Positions 16,168 through 24,662 of a stretch of DNA of 38,011 nt are shown piece by piece. Position 1 is the first letter of the stretch; each line of letters begins with the position of its first letter. The position numbers and the translations under genes are program-made. Origin of the DNA: an uncultured Clostridia bacterium (GTDB lineage Bacteria > Bacillota > Clostridia > Christensenellales > UBA3700); assembly GCA_947177795.1 (NCBI GenBank), contig CAMWVR010000010.1, forward strand, positions 1-38,011. The letters run 5' to 3'. The notes beneath the pieces were generated by a model, which saw only the letters and a program-made list of their open reading frames with translations, searched no databases and had not been told where the DNA came from.

Positions 16168-17007
16168 ATGAAGACTTTGGGATATTACAACGGGAAATAC
16201 GGCGAAATAGAGGATATGCAGATACCCATGTTGGATAGGGTATGCAGTTTCGGCGACGGGGTATACGACGTGACCTATTCGCGAAATCACAAGATTTTTA
16301 CGCTTGACGAGCATATCGACAGATTTTTTGCAAGCGCAGAGCTTCTTGATATACGCATACCGCACGATAAGGCGGGTATGAAATATCTCTTGCAAGAAAT
16401 GGTCAATAAATGCGACGAGGGAAATCTCGTGATCTGTTGGCAAGCCACGAGAGGTACGGCGATTCGCAGTCATACCTATCCCGACGATATGTTTGCCAAT
16501 ATTTGGATAACTATCCGTCCTTGCGATATCGTAGATATGACGGACAAAGTGGATTTGATTACCGTCGAAGATACTAGATTTTTGCATTGCAATATCAAGA
16601 CGCTCAATCTCATACCAAGCGTAATGGCGGCTCAAAAAGCTATGCGCGCAGGCGCGCATGAGGCGCTCTTTCATCGTGGCGACAGGGTCACGGAATGCGC
16701 TCACGGCAATATACATATTCTCAAGGACGGGACGCTGATAACTCCGCCTGCCGACTGCTATATATTAAAAGGCGTTGCGAGAGATCATTTGATAAAGGCT
16801 TGTCAAAATCTTGATATTCCCGTGCATATAGAGCCTTTTTATTTGCAAGACGTATTTTCCGCAGACGAGGTCATCATCACGAGTTCGGGCTCGCTTTGTC
16901 TTCAAGTGGGCAAAGTCGACGGAGTGTCCGTCGGGGGCAAGGCTGAGAGTTTGATAAAGAAGTTGCAAGCGTATCTGCTTGACGAATTTAATAAGGCGAC
17001 GGAGTGA
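16168..17007 (+). CDS. dat: D-amino-acid transaminase (D-alanine aminotransferase)
   Basis: This 279-residue fold-type IV PLP enzyme interconverts D-alanine + 2-oxoglutarate and pyruvate + D-glutamate, feeding peptidoglycan. It begins with the family's DRVCSFGDGVYDV. The PLP lysine is Lys144 in HCNIKTLNLIPSVMA, which matches the D-alanine aminotransferase pattern (CDIKSLNLL) rather than branched-chain or ADC-lyase forms. The phosphate-binding end IITSSGSLCLQV is also present. The start is ATG 16168, after AAGAGG; earlier in-frame ATGs overlap the promoter. A TATAAT lies at 16132-16137 with a weak -35. The stop overlaps the GTG start of the alanine racemase gene, so the two D-alanine enzymes are translationally coupled. 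Confidence 0.88.
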   Translation: MKTLGYYNGKYGEIEDMQIPMLDRVCSFGDGVYDVTYSRNHKIFTLDEHIDRFFASAELLDIRIPHDKAGMKYLLQEMVNKCDEGNLVICWQATRGTAIRSHTYPDDMFANIWITIRPCDIVDMTDKVDLITVEDTRFLHCNIKTLNLIPSVMAAQKAMRAGAHEALFHRGDRVTECAHGNIHILKDGTLITPPADCYILKGVARDHLIKACQNLDIPVHIEPFYLQDVFSADEVIITSSGSLCLQVGKVDGVSVGGKAESLIKKLQAYLLDEFNKATE

Positions 17008-18137
17008 ATTTGCAAGATTCTATTAAGGCGACGGACAGGACGTACGTTGAGATAGACGTCGAGGCGTTGAGACACAATATCCGCATTGCAAGAGACAGAG
17101 TAGGAAAAACCGTCAAAATAATGTGTCTCGTCAAAGCCGACGCTTACGGACACGGCGCAGTCGCAGTCGTAAAATATTGCCGAGACCTACTCGATTATTT
17201 GGGCGTAGCGACAATCGATGAGGGGATAGAACTTAGGCAAAACGGCGTGGATTTGCCTATACTCGTCGTGGGCGACGTCGCAAAGAGCAGATATGAGGAC
17301 GCTATCGATTGCGATATAGAAATGACGTTTCACTCGTTGGCATGCGCTCATACGCTCAATGACTTTTGCAAGACTGTCGGCAAGCGAGCTAAAGTTCATA
17401 TCGCCGTAGACACGGGAATGGGGCGTATAGGCTTTTTGCCTTGCGAGGTCAATGAGGCAGTCAAAGCTTGCGCTTTTGACAATTTGGAAGTCAAAGGCGT
17501 TTTTACGCATTTTGCAAAAGCCGACGAAGATGACAAATCTTATACTTATATGCAAAAGAGATTGTTTGACGAATTTGTCGAGGGTATGAGAAGAAAAGGA
17601 GTAGACGTCGGACTGCGCCACGTCGCCAACAGCGCAAGCATATTGAATATTGAGCATTACAACTGCGATATGGCGCGTATGGGGATTATGACTTACGGAC
17701 TAAGTCCGTCGTCTGCCGTCAAAGGAGAGGCTTTGCGTCCTGCAATGAGCTGGTATTCGCATATTATTCACGTCAAAACGCTTCCAAAAGGTTGCAGCGT
17801 GAGTTACGGCGGAGACTATATTACAGACGACGATACTGTCGTCGCAACCGTTGCTGTCGGGTACGGCGACGGATACCCCCGAGCGTTGTCGGGTAAAAGC
17901 TATGTACTTGTCAACGGACGAAGAGCAAATGTCATAGGTCGCATTTGCATGGATCAAATGATGATAGACGTCACGCATATAGAGGGCGTAAAAGTCGGAG
18001 ACAAAGTCACGCTTATGGGAAGTGACGGAGATCAATTTATCTCCGCTGAAGAATTGGCAGGGCTTGCAAGTACCATAAATTACGAGATAGTCTGCGGCGT
18101 TGCGCCGAGAGTCCCGAGAGTATACGTCAACTTTTGA
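17004..18137 (+). CDS. alr: Alanine racemase
   Basis: This 377-residue PLP enzyme interconverts L- and D-alanine for cell-wall synthesis. The PLP-binding lysine is Lys44 in VKADAYGHGA, and the C-terminal domain supplies the catalytic tyrosine in GCSVSYGGDY. The conserved VGYGDGYPR and GRICMDQMMIDVT segments are also present, and the length is normal. The GTG start at 17004 overlaps the dat stop (GTGA). The stop lies one base from the stop of the converging SdpI-family gene, with no terminator between, so the two transcripts must overlap. With dat, this gives two routes to D-alanine in one transcript. Confidence 0.96.
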   Translation: MNLQDSIKATDRTYVEIDVEALRHNIRIARDRVGKTVKIMCLVKADAYGHGAVAVVKYCRDLLDYLGVATIDEGIELRQNGVDLPILVVGDVAKSRYEDAIDCDIEMTFHSLACAHTLNDFCKTVGKRAKVHIAVDTGMGRIGFLPCEVNEAVKACAFDNLEVKGVFTHFAKADEDDKSYTYMQKRLFDEFVEGMRRKGVDVGLRHVANSASILNIEHYNCDMARMGIMTYGLSPSSAVKGEALRPAMSWYSHIIHVKTLPKGCSVSYGGDYITDDDTVVATVAVGYGDGYPRALSGKSYVLVNGRRANVIGRICMDQMMIDVTHIEGVKVGDKVTLMGSDGDQFISAEELAGLASTINYEIVCGVAPRVPRVYVNF

Positions 18138-18138
18138 T

Positions 18139-18480
18139 TTAATTTCTCGGTTTTCCGAATTTGCGGCGAATAAGTATTTGTGTTATAATTATCGACGCAA
18201 ACATTGTTATTAACGCCGCCGCCATATCCAACAAGACGACAGTCAAAACGTCTTCGACTAAGCTATTGACAAGGCAAACCGCAGGAATGCAGAAGAGTAT
18301 GCTGATAAGAAGTATCGCAATAGACCAAACTTTGTTGGCAAAATACCATACTCTTTCGTCGGATGTACTTCTTAGAGTTCTGTAGCCAAATACGGAATTC
18401 GGCTTTGGCTTTGCGACAAGCAATATCAATGCAATAATTGAAAAAAGCGTCGGCAAGAGCAAGCCCATTATCCACTTCAT
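18139..18480 (-). CDS. SdpI/YhfL-family membrane protein
   Basis: This 113-residue protein has three membrane helices (about residues 4-22, 48-70 and 76-100). The segment KPNSVFGYRTLRSTSDERVWYFANKVWS fits the conserved N-x-x-x-GYRT...W..AN signature of the SdpI family. The founding member, Bacillus SdpI, gives immunity to the SdpC toxin and acts as a signal receptor, but most family members have no known role and no toxin gene is seen here. The ribosome site AAGGAGGG is strong. The gene has its own promoter, divergent from the arabinofuranosidase promoter. Confidence 0.85.
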   Translation of the reverse strand: MKWIMGLLLPTLFSIIALILLVAKPKPNSVFGYRTLRSTSDERVWYFANKVWSIAILLISILFCIPAVCLVNSLVEDVLTVVLLDMAAALITMFASIIITQILIRRKFGKPRN

Positions 18481-18500
18481 AATTATCCCTCCTTAAATTT

Positions 18501-18529
18501 ATTATAACGAAAAATTGTTAAGCAATCAA
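18501..18529 (-). promoter_or_regulatory. Promoter of the SdpI-family gene
   Basis: On the minus strand, TTGATT (plus 18524-18529) and TATAAT (plus 18501-18506) are 17 bp apart. Confidence 0.72.
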
Positions 18530-18584
18530 TATCATTTCTTGTTATTTTTGCAAGTTTTATGCATAAACTAAAAAATTTTGTCCA

Positions 18585-18613
18585 TTGACACTGTATTGCC
18601 GATATGTTATAAT
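18585..18613 (+). promoter_or_regulatory. Consensus promoter of the arabinofuranosidase unit
   Basis: TTGACA at 18585-18590 and TATAAT at 18608-18613 are exactly 17 bp apart. Such a perfect promoter suggests strong expression unless a regulator intervenes; no clear operator is visible. Confidence 0.85.
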
Positions 18614-18640
18614 CTTCTATATTAAATCACGAGGGATATT

Positions 18641-20926
18641 ATGAGAAAAAAGAGAGTTTTACATACGCTGGCATTGACGCTGATTTTGGCGGTTGGATTG
18701 TGCATATTCTGCGCTTGCGGAGCGCCTAAGAACGTGGAAGCTACGATTTCAAAAGATAATATGGGAGTGGAGATAGCCGACACAATGTACGGATTGTTTT
18801 TGGAAGACATATCCTACGCAGGCGACGGCGGACTTATATCCGAGCTTGTCAACAACGGCAGTTTTGAGTATGAGGCAAACAAGACTGCGTATTGGAATAT
18901 CGACGGCAGTGCGCAAGTAAAAAATAACGGCGGTCTCAACTCCGCAAATCCCTCATATTTGCATTTAGCCGTAGACGGTGAGACCAAACTCGAGAATTTG
19001 GGATACATAGAATATTACGATTATTTGACGAAAAATTACAACCAAGACAAGATGAATACCGCCGATATGGGATTTCACAAAGAAGTGGAATACGACTTGT
19101 CGTTTTACGTACGCTTGAATGATTTTGAGGGGACGTTGTCGGCGGGACTTTCTTCTGAAAGCAACGACGAAAAAATAACTTTGACTCTTCCGTCGCAAAA
19201 GGGAGAATGGGTCAAAGTCAGCGGCGTGTTGAAGAGTAAAGCCACGGAGGACGGCGCCTTGGTATTAACGGCGCAAGGCAAAGGCGAACTTGATATAGAC
19301 TTCGTGTCGTTGGTGCCGTGCGATTCTTACGGATATGCAAGCGAAGAGTGGAAATACGTGTCTTTGCGAGCAGACCTGTACGACGCTCTCGATAAACTTT
19401 CGCCCGCATTCGTCAGATTCCCCGGCGGCTGTCTTGCCGAGGGAGACACCTTTGAACAACTCTTTGATTGGAAAAAGACCATAGGACCGCTTGAGGAGCG
19501 AGAGCAATATCACAATATCTGGCGAGATGAGGACAACGGCAAATACTACAACAATACGTTTGCGCTTGGCTATCACGAATATTTTCAGCTTTGCGAGGAT
19601 CTTGGAGCGGAGGCGTTGCCTATACTCAACGTGGGCATGATATGTCAATTTCAAGCTAAATACAACCAAAATGCAAAGAAATACGCTCAAGGCAAAATGA
19701 GCCAAACCGAGTGGGAAACGTATCTCGACAGCGTTGCGCTGAGACCGGGTACGGCGGAGTTTGACTCGTACATTCAGGATATAATGGATCTGATAGAATA
19801 CGCCAACGGCGACGAGTTCACCGAGTGGGGAGCAAAGAGAGCGCAAAACGGTCATCCCGAACCCTTTAATATAAGTTATATCGGTCTTGGCAATGAGAAT
19901 TGGGGAGAACTGTATTGGCGTAACTTCGACGCTCTTTATAAGGCGGTCAAAGAGGCTCATCCCGAATTGACGATCATTTCGTCGGCGTCCTATCAATTCA
20001 GCGGAGAGAGATTCGACGATTGTTGGGAGCATATTCACAGCGACTATGCCGACACGTTGGTGGACGAGCATTACTATACGTCGCAAAACAAGCTATTCAA
20101 GCACAACTACAGATACGACGGTTATGACAGAGACAGCGCCAAAGTCTTCGTAGGCGAATATGCGGCAAGCAGTTGGGGCATAGGTAAGTATTGGTCGCAA
20201 AACAATCTTTGGTCGGCTGTGGAAGAAGCGAGTTATTTGACTGCGCTCGAGCGCAACGGCGACGTGGTAAAAATGGCGTCTTACGCTCCGACTTTTGCCA
20301 AGATAAACGCGCAGTGTTGGGATATCAATATGATATGGTTTGATTCTCAAGGCATTGTGCTGACGCCCAATTACTTTAATCAAATGCTTTTTGCCAACAA
20401 CACGGGCAGCAGATATATCGACACGGGAATTACTGCCAAAGGCATATATTCGTCGGCTTCCGTAGACGAAGACAGCCAAAGCATCTATGTCAAGATCGTC
20501 AATGTCAACGCCTACGCAATGGACGTGAATTTGGCATTTGACGGCTTTGGAAAAATCAACGCAAGTTCCATGCAATATATGAGCGGACAGAGGGCTGCTT
20601 ACAATGCGCCCGATATGACGACCGTCGTACCGACACAAGCGGATTGCAGTATCGACGGCGACTGCGTGTCGACAAAAATTGACGGACAGAGTATCAATAT
20701 AATACGTATCTATTACGGCGACAACGACGGGTCTTCGGCTTATAATTTGCCTGAGTTGCCGCAGAATATGCAAAAGGAAATCACGGAATTCGACACGTTC
20801 GTCATGACTCCCGAGTTGGGCTTTGTCATAGGTATCATAGGAATATCCATACTCATAGCGCTTGCTTTCGTAGTCATCGCAATAATAGATAAAAAATTGA
20901 TGTACAAAAAGGCAGGGATAAAATAA
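18641..20926 (+). CDS. Membrane-anchored alpha-L-arabinofuranosidase (GH51)
   Basis: This 761-residue surface enzyme should remove arabinose side chains from plant polysaccharides or oligosaccharides. The N-terminus is a signal peptide with a lipobox-like FCAC (Cys26). A beta-rich carbohydrate-binding-like part follows (about 100-230), then the GH51 barrel with RFPGGC. The acid/base is Glu419 in GLGNENWGE, and the nucleophile is Glu506 in VFVGEYAAS. A C-terminal beta domain ends in a membrane helix at about 727-749 and a short basic tail (DKKLMYKKAGIK). Two anchors, a lipid at the start and a helix at the end, are unusual for a glycosidase. The start ATG follows a GAGGG site. No terminator separates it from the next two genes. 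Confidence 0.92.
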   Translation: MRKKRVLHTLALTLILAVGLCIFCACGAPKNVEATISKDNMGVEIADTMYGLFLEDISYAGDGGLISELVNNGSFEYEANKTAYWNIDGSAQVKNNGGLNSANPSYLHLAVDGETKLENLGYIEYYDYLTKNYNQDKMNTADMGFHKEVEYDLSFYVRLNDFEGTLSAGLSSESNDEKITLTLPSQKGEWVKVSGVLKSKATEDGALVLTAQGKGELDIDFVSLVPCDSYGYASEEWKYVSLRADLYDALDKLSPAFVRFPGGCLAEGDTFEQLFDWKKTIGPLEEREQYHNIWRDEDNGKYYNNTFALGYHEYFQLCEDLGAEALPILNVGMICQFQAKYNQNAKKYAQGKMSQTEWETYLDSVALRPGTAEFDSYIQDIMDLIEYANGDEFTEWGAKRAQNGHPEPFNISYIGLGNENWGELYWRNFDALYKAVKEAHPELTIISSASYQFSGERFDDCWEHIHSDYADTLVDEHYYTSQNKLFKHNYRYDGYDRDSAKVFVGEYAASSWGIGKYWSQNNLWSAVEEASYLTALERNGDVVKMASYAPTFAKINAQCWDINMIWFDSQGIVLTPNYFNQMLFANNTGSRYIDTGITAKGIYSSASVDEDSQSIYVKIVNVNAYAMDVNLAFDGFGKINASSMQYMSGQRAAYNAPDMTTVVPTQADCSIDGDCVSTKIDGQSINIIRIYYGDNDGSSAYNLPELPQNMQKEITEFDTFVMTPELGFVIGIIGISILIALAFVVIAIIDKKLMYKKAGIK

Positions 20927-20986
20927 TTTTTGTTTAGCCGATACAAATCTCTCAAATATGTGTAGTATTAGGCGAGAGGTGAGAAT

Positions 20987-21583
20987 ATGACCAAAGGAGA
21001 AAAGCTCGCAATATCGATAGCGGCAATTTTGGGATTTGCGGCGTTTTGTATAGCGTTGATCCCTTTAGGATTAACTATTGGATTTATACTTGGAGACAGT
21101 TCGCGTTTTATGCGCATAGAGCATAACGAGTTGCCGCGCGTAGTCGGCGAAGATTACGTATTTGTGTCGCAAAACTTTTTTGACGAGAATGCGCAACTTA
21201 TCGAATACGACGGCTTTGCCGACGTATTGTATATGGGCAAGGGTGACCGCATTTCAAGAATCGTATTTTACGGCATCTGCTTTGAGGTGATAGGCGATGA
21301 TTGTCCAAATGCAAATGCATTTATCCATATTGAGCCCACGAGTTATGAAGACAATAATAATTTCGCAGAGCGATACGAATTGGGAAATTATAGGGCGGAG
21401 TTTTTTGCAAATAAGATTTGCGACAATGGCAATATGTGCAGAGTGGAAGTGGTTTTTAATATAGAATTAAACGACGTAGATTATTTGCAACAACATGATA
21501 AGTATTTTTTGCAATACAAAGCATTATTCGAAAGTTTGCTTGACAATTTAGTGGGTTATTCGCATTTTATTGCAAATGCGTGA
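20987..21583 (+). CDS. Single-pass membrane protein of unknown function
   Basis: This 198-residue protein has one N-terminal membrane helix (about residues 9-35) and an outward-facing acidic domain that contains four Cys residues (FYGICFEVIGDDC, KICDNGNMC), which may form disulfides. The ribosome site GAGAGGTGAG lies just before the ATG. It sits 60 bases after the arabinofuranosidase gene and 10 bases before the next gene, so it probably belongs to the same transcript. I recognise no domain. Confidence 0.65.
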   Translation: MTKGEKLAISIAAILGFAAFCIALIPLGLTIGFILGDSSRFMRIEHNELPRVVGEDYVFVSQNFFDENAQLIEYDGFADVLYMGKGDRISRIVFYGICFEVIGDDCPNANAFIHIEPTSYEDNNNFAERYELGNYRAEFFANKICDNGNMCRVEVVFNIELNDVDYLQQHDKYFLQYKALFESLLDNLVGYSHFIANA

Positions 21584-21593
21584 CGGGTGGTAT

Positions 21594-22391
21594 ATGAAGA
21601 AAAAAATTAATAAATCAATGGTATTTGGAATTGTCGCATTGGTTATGCTTATTGCCGCCTTCATATTTTTTATTTGTTTCATAGAATTTATGTGGGATGA
21701 CTTATGTGAAAGCCATAGAGTAAAGGTCTTTGAACAAGAAGTGGTAATAGGAGATTTTATTTGCCAAGAATACGACGGTAAAATAAATTTAAAAGGGTTG
21801 TCCGAGGAGGGCAAATTAAAAAGCCATATAATTATTCCGCAGACAATCGACGATAAGAAAGTTTCGATATGGGGATACAAAAGTGCATTGCTTTCAAATG
21901 ACGTCGGCAAATGGGAAAGCCAAAACCTTAAAAAAATCTACGTATTGGGGGACAACTACGTTTATTCCGGATACGCAAGAAACAAGGATATGTTCGGAAA
22001 ATGTCCCCTTTTGGAAAAGATAGTTTTTGTCAACAAAGACAACAGAGATTTATATTTGCTGAAAGCCGGGGATAGGACTGTTTTTGTCAACTACCAAGAT
22101 TATTGCGATTATTACGCTAAGTCTGATATTTGTGGCGCAAACGTATCTTACCACTATAATTATGAAGACGCTCCCAACGACGGATATTATTGGCTGGACG
22201 ATATAGACGGCGGGAAGTTGATAGATTTTATACCCGAAGACCCTAAAAGAGAAGGATATATATTTGACGGGTGGTATAAGGAAGAAGAGTGTCTTAACAA
22301 ATGGGATTTCAGAAATGACTTAATACATAAAGCCGAGTATTTTAATGATTTTATAGAAAACAGACTATACGCCAAATGGATAAAAGAATGA
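21594..22391 (+). CDS. Membrane-anchored protein with one Listeria-Bacteroides repeat
   Basis: This 265-residue protein starts at ATG 21594 (GGGTGG ribosome site). A membrane helix at about residues 9-33 anchors an extracellular part. Its middle resembles leucine-rich/BspA-like surface modules only weakly (IIIPQTIDDKKVSIWGYKSALL, then ...LEKIVFVNKDN). The last 70 residues match one Listeria-Bacteroides (InlB B-type) repeat: DFIPEDPKREGYIFDGWYKE...NRLYAKW. Such repeats are common in surface proteins that bind host or neighbour-cell structures. It is the last gene of the arabinofuranosidase unit and is followed by a hairpin. Confidence 0.72.
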   Translation: MKKKINKSMVFGIVALVMLIAAFIFFICFIEFMWDDLCESHRVKVFEQEVVIGDFICQEYDGKINLKGLSEEGKLKSHIIIPQTIDDKKVSIWGYKSALLSNDVGKWESQNLKKIYVLGDNYVYSGYARNKDMFGKCPLLEKIVFVNKDNRDLYLLKAGDRTVFVNYQDYCDYYAKSDICGANVSYHYNYEDAPNDGYYWLDDIDGGKLIDFIPEDPKREGYIFDGWYKEEECLNKWDFRNDLIHKAEYFNDFIENRLYAKWIKE

Positions 22392-22402
22392 GAGCAAATC
22401 AA

Positions 22403-22440
22403 AACCGCCGCTTACTTATCGGGTAAGCGGCGGTTGTATT
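22403..22440. terminator. Strong hairpin between converging units
   Basis: A 13-bp perfect stem (22403-22415 with 22423-22435, core ACCGCCGCTTAC/GTAAGCGGCGGT) has a 7-base loop. T-rich bases follow on both strands (GTATT on plus, TTTTGATTT on minus), so it can end the converging transcripts; the minus side looks better. Confidence 0.82.
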
Positions 22441-22458
22441 ATGCGGTTGAATTATCTA

Positions 22459-23127
22459 TTAGATATGCAGACGTCTTTTGAGTTCGCCGAGGTATGAGTC
22501 CTTTGCAAAAAATGACAGCGCAAGTACGTCGACAAAACCTCTTGCAGTACATACGTACCAGCCCCAAGTGCAAGTCTTTGTCCAAAGGAATGATACGCCT
22601 ATGCAAATTGCCGAGAGTACGAAGAGCTTTGTCAGCGATATCTCGTAGTTGCCTCGTCCGCCTTTGTGAGCGAGAGTGAGTATCTCGAGCACCGTTTGCC
22701 ATACTAGCACGACTATAGGCATGCCCAGCGTGAAAGCCCAAGGATTGGCAAGTTTTGACGTCCAAATATTGATATAAAAGAGCAAGGCTATTACGCCTAA
22801 AAAGTCCCAAGTCAAGTGCTTGCGTACGCAAAATCTCTTGATAATTGGTCTGCTCACACACAGCCATATCAAGGCAAAACCGAATATGACGTGAATCGAC
22901 CAAGACAAAGTGCGGTTTACCGCAAGATTGATCGCCGCCACCAAGACCATTGTGAAAATTGAGATAAACATGCTTATCTTTAAAAAGAGCTTTCTTTTAG
23001 TCTTGATATTCACTTGGGGATATTCGTATATAGTAGAATGCGTTTCGTCGTGGGCAAACGCTCCGCAAAGAGGGCAGTTTGCCAAGTCGTCGTCGACGTG
23101 AACTCCGCATTTGCGACATTGTTTCAT
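22459..23127 (-). CDS. Zinc-ribbon membrane protein (DUF6320-like)
   Basis: This 222-residue protein opens with a zinc ribbon (Cys4, Cys7, Cys18, Cys21 in CRKCGVHVDDDLANCPLCG). About 25 polar residues follow, then six membrane helices across residues about 46-205. The layout and the pairing with a condensation-fold acyltransferase fit proteins I recall as DUF6320; the family has no known activity. It lies four bases after the acyltransferase gene, with its AGGAGG ribosome site covering the end of that gene. This implies the two proteins work together, perhaps as a membrane-bound acylation module. Confidence 0.7.
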   Translation of the reverse strand: MKQCRKCGVHVDDDLANCPLCGAFAHDETHSTIYEYPQVNIKTKRKLFLKISMFISIFTMVLVAAINLAVNRTLSWSIHVIFGFALIWLCVSRPIIKRFCVRKHLTWDFLGVIALLFYINIWTSKLANPWAFTLGMPIVVLVWQTVLEILTLAHKGGRGNYEISLTKLFVLSAICIGVSFLWTKTCTWGWYVCTARGFVDVLALSFFAKDSYLGELKRRLHI

Positions 23128-23131
23128 TGAA

Positions 23132-24406
23132 TTACCTCCTGTTGCTGTTGACGGTCACTTCGATGCCGTGTTCAGTGAGAATTTTGAAGAAATCTCTCTC
23201 CAAAATCGGGTCTTTGGAAGTGCGAGAGAAAGTCACTACGCTTACGCCGTTGTAGGATGCGCAAGTCATGGAATTGTTCATATATTTTTGCGGACCGAGC
23301 ACAAATTCGAATCTGTCTATATAGTCGTAAAGTTCTTTTGGTGTGACCACGTTGCCTATATTGCTGAAAGTGCAAGACATAAGATTTTCGCCCACCAAAT
23401 AAAACGACATATTCATAAAGAAAGTCTTTAAGAATCTCGGAGCGACTTTGATTATCGGATTTTTTTCCAAAGATACGTTGGAGTTGATAAACTTTTGGCA
23501 GTAATCGGGCGTAATCTTTTCTTTGAGTTGGCTGTCCAATTCTTTTACTACTTCTTCAAAGGTCATTTCTTCGGGGGATAGGTTGGTGTTGTAATATCCC
23601 GCAAAGTTACGCAACGTCTCCGAGCCGAAAATCTTTCTCAGATTGATAGGCACTTGCACTCTGATAGGCTTTTTATGAGTCTTTTTTTCATATAGCTGTC
23701 TTTTCAAAAGCGCATATGCAAGAGCCGCAGTCAAATAGGTGTTGACGGTGCAGCCGAATGATTTAGCGACGCCGTGAAGCTGTTCAAAAGGCATACGGCC
23801 TTGAGTGACGTTGAGGACGCCTCTTTTTTCTCGCTGACCTTTGATTTGATAAGCCGAAGGTTCTTTTCTCGGCAACGTGCCTTTGCTTTTGTCGATAAAA
23901 CGGGAGAAGGAGTCTTCGACTTCTTCGGGAGTCGGGTCGTCGTCGTAATGCAGTATGTCTCCGACGTTTTCTATTTGCGCTCCGCAAAGTTCGCAATATC
24001 TCATGATCAACGTTTTGAGGAAGGTGATATTACCCGTGCCGTCGGTAATGGAGTGGAATACTTCCACCGATATTCTGTGCGAGTGATAAAGCACTCTGAA
24101 GACGTAGTCTCTTCCCGTGAGTCGCATCATTGCGCAAGGGTAATCGGTCTCTTGCTGAATTTTCGGCTTGTGATCCACGAATTGGAAGTAATACCAAAAG
24201 AAGCCTTTTTTCAAAGTCATTCTAAAAGTTGGGAAGCGGTCTATGACGTCGTCTAGCGCCTGCTGAAGAATATCGGGTTTGACTTCTTCTTTCATTACTG
24301 CGGACATACGGAATACGGCGTTCCATCTCGAGCTTCTTGCCGCAGGATATATCTTTGCGGCGTTGTCGAGTTTGAACCATTCCTTGTCGAACATTGCGTT
24401 TTTCAT
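23132..24406 (-). CDS. Condensation-fold acyltransferase (alcohol acetyltransferase-like)
   Basis: This 424-residue soluble protein belongs to the CoA-dependent acyltransferase/condensation superfamily, which moves acyl groups from CoA or a carrier to an alcohol or amine. The catalytic HxxxDG motif is HSITDG (about residues 113-118). The downstream parts VNTYLTAALAYALL, VQVPINLRKIF and FSNIGNV correspond to the second half of the pseudo-dimer. It is not part of a peptide synthetase and stands beside a zinc-ribbon membrane protein. The acceptor is unknown; a lipid or wall glycan is plausible because the partner is in the membrane. The start ATG has an AGGAG site and a good promoter upstream. 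Confidence 0.83.
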   Translation of the reverse strand: MKNAMFDKEWFKLDNAAKIYPAARSSRWNAVFRMSAVMKEEVKPDILQQALDDVIDRFPTFRMTLKKGFFWYYFQFVDHKPKIQQETDYPCAMMRLTGRDYVFRVLYHSHRISVEVFHSITDGTGNITFLKTLIMRYCELCGAQIENVGDILHYDDDPTPEEVEDSFSRFIDKSKGTLPRKEPSAYQIKGQREKRGVLNVTQGRMPFEQLHGVAKSFGCTVNTYLTAALAYALLKRQLYEKKTHKKPIRVQVPINLRKIFGSETLRNFAGYYNTNLSPEEMTFEEVVKELDSQLKEKITPDYCQKFINSNVSLEKNPIIKVAPRFLKTFFMNMSFYLVGENLMSCTFSNIGNVVTPKELYDYIDRFEFVLGPQKYMNNSMTCASYNGVSVVTFSRTSKDPILERDFFKILTEHGIEVTVNSNRR

Positions 24407-24429
24407 ATCTGGGTCTCCTAACTTTATCT

Positions 24430-24458
24430 ATTATACATTGTTTTTCTTCAAAAAGCAA
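24430..24458 (-). promoter_or_regulatory. Promoter of the acyltransferase operon
   Basis: On the minus strand, TTGCTT (plus 24453-24458) and TATAAT (plus 24430-24435) are 17 bp apart. Confidence 0.65.
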
Positions 24459-24577
24459 TACCGGATTCAACTTTTTCATAAATCTGCGCAAGGCGAAGAT
24501 TTTATTTATCGCAGGGTTATTTTTGAGCGTATATATTTATAATTTTACCTATTTTTACAGCGTTTTTTATAAAAGTA

Positions 24578-24607
24578 TTGACAAGAATATAAATTTTAAA
24601 GGATAAT
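24578..24607 (+). promoter_or_regulatory. Promoter of the lipoprotein/hexosaminidase unit
   Basis: TTGACA at 24578-24583 and GATAAT at 24602-24607 are 18 bp apart. Confidence 0.68.
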
Positions 24608-24662
24608 AATAACGGTCGGCTTATTTTGATTATATAAACAGCCGAGAGTTTTGAGGTGTAAA

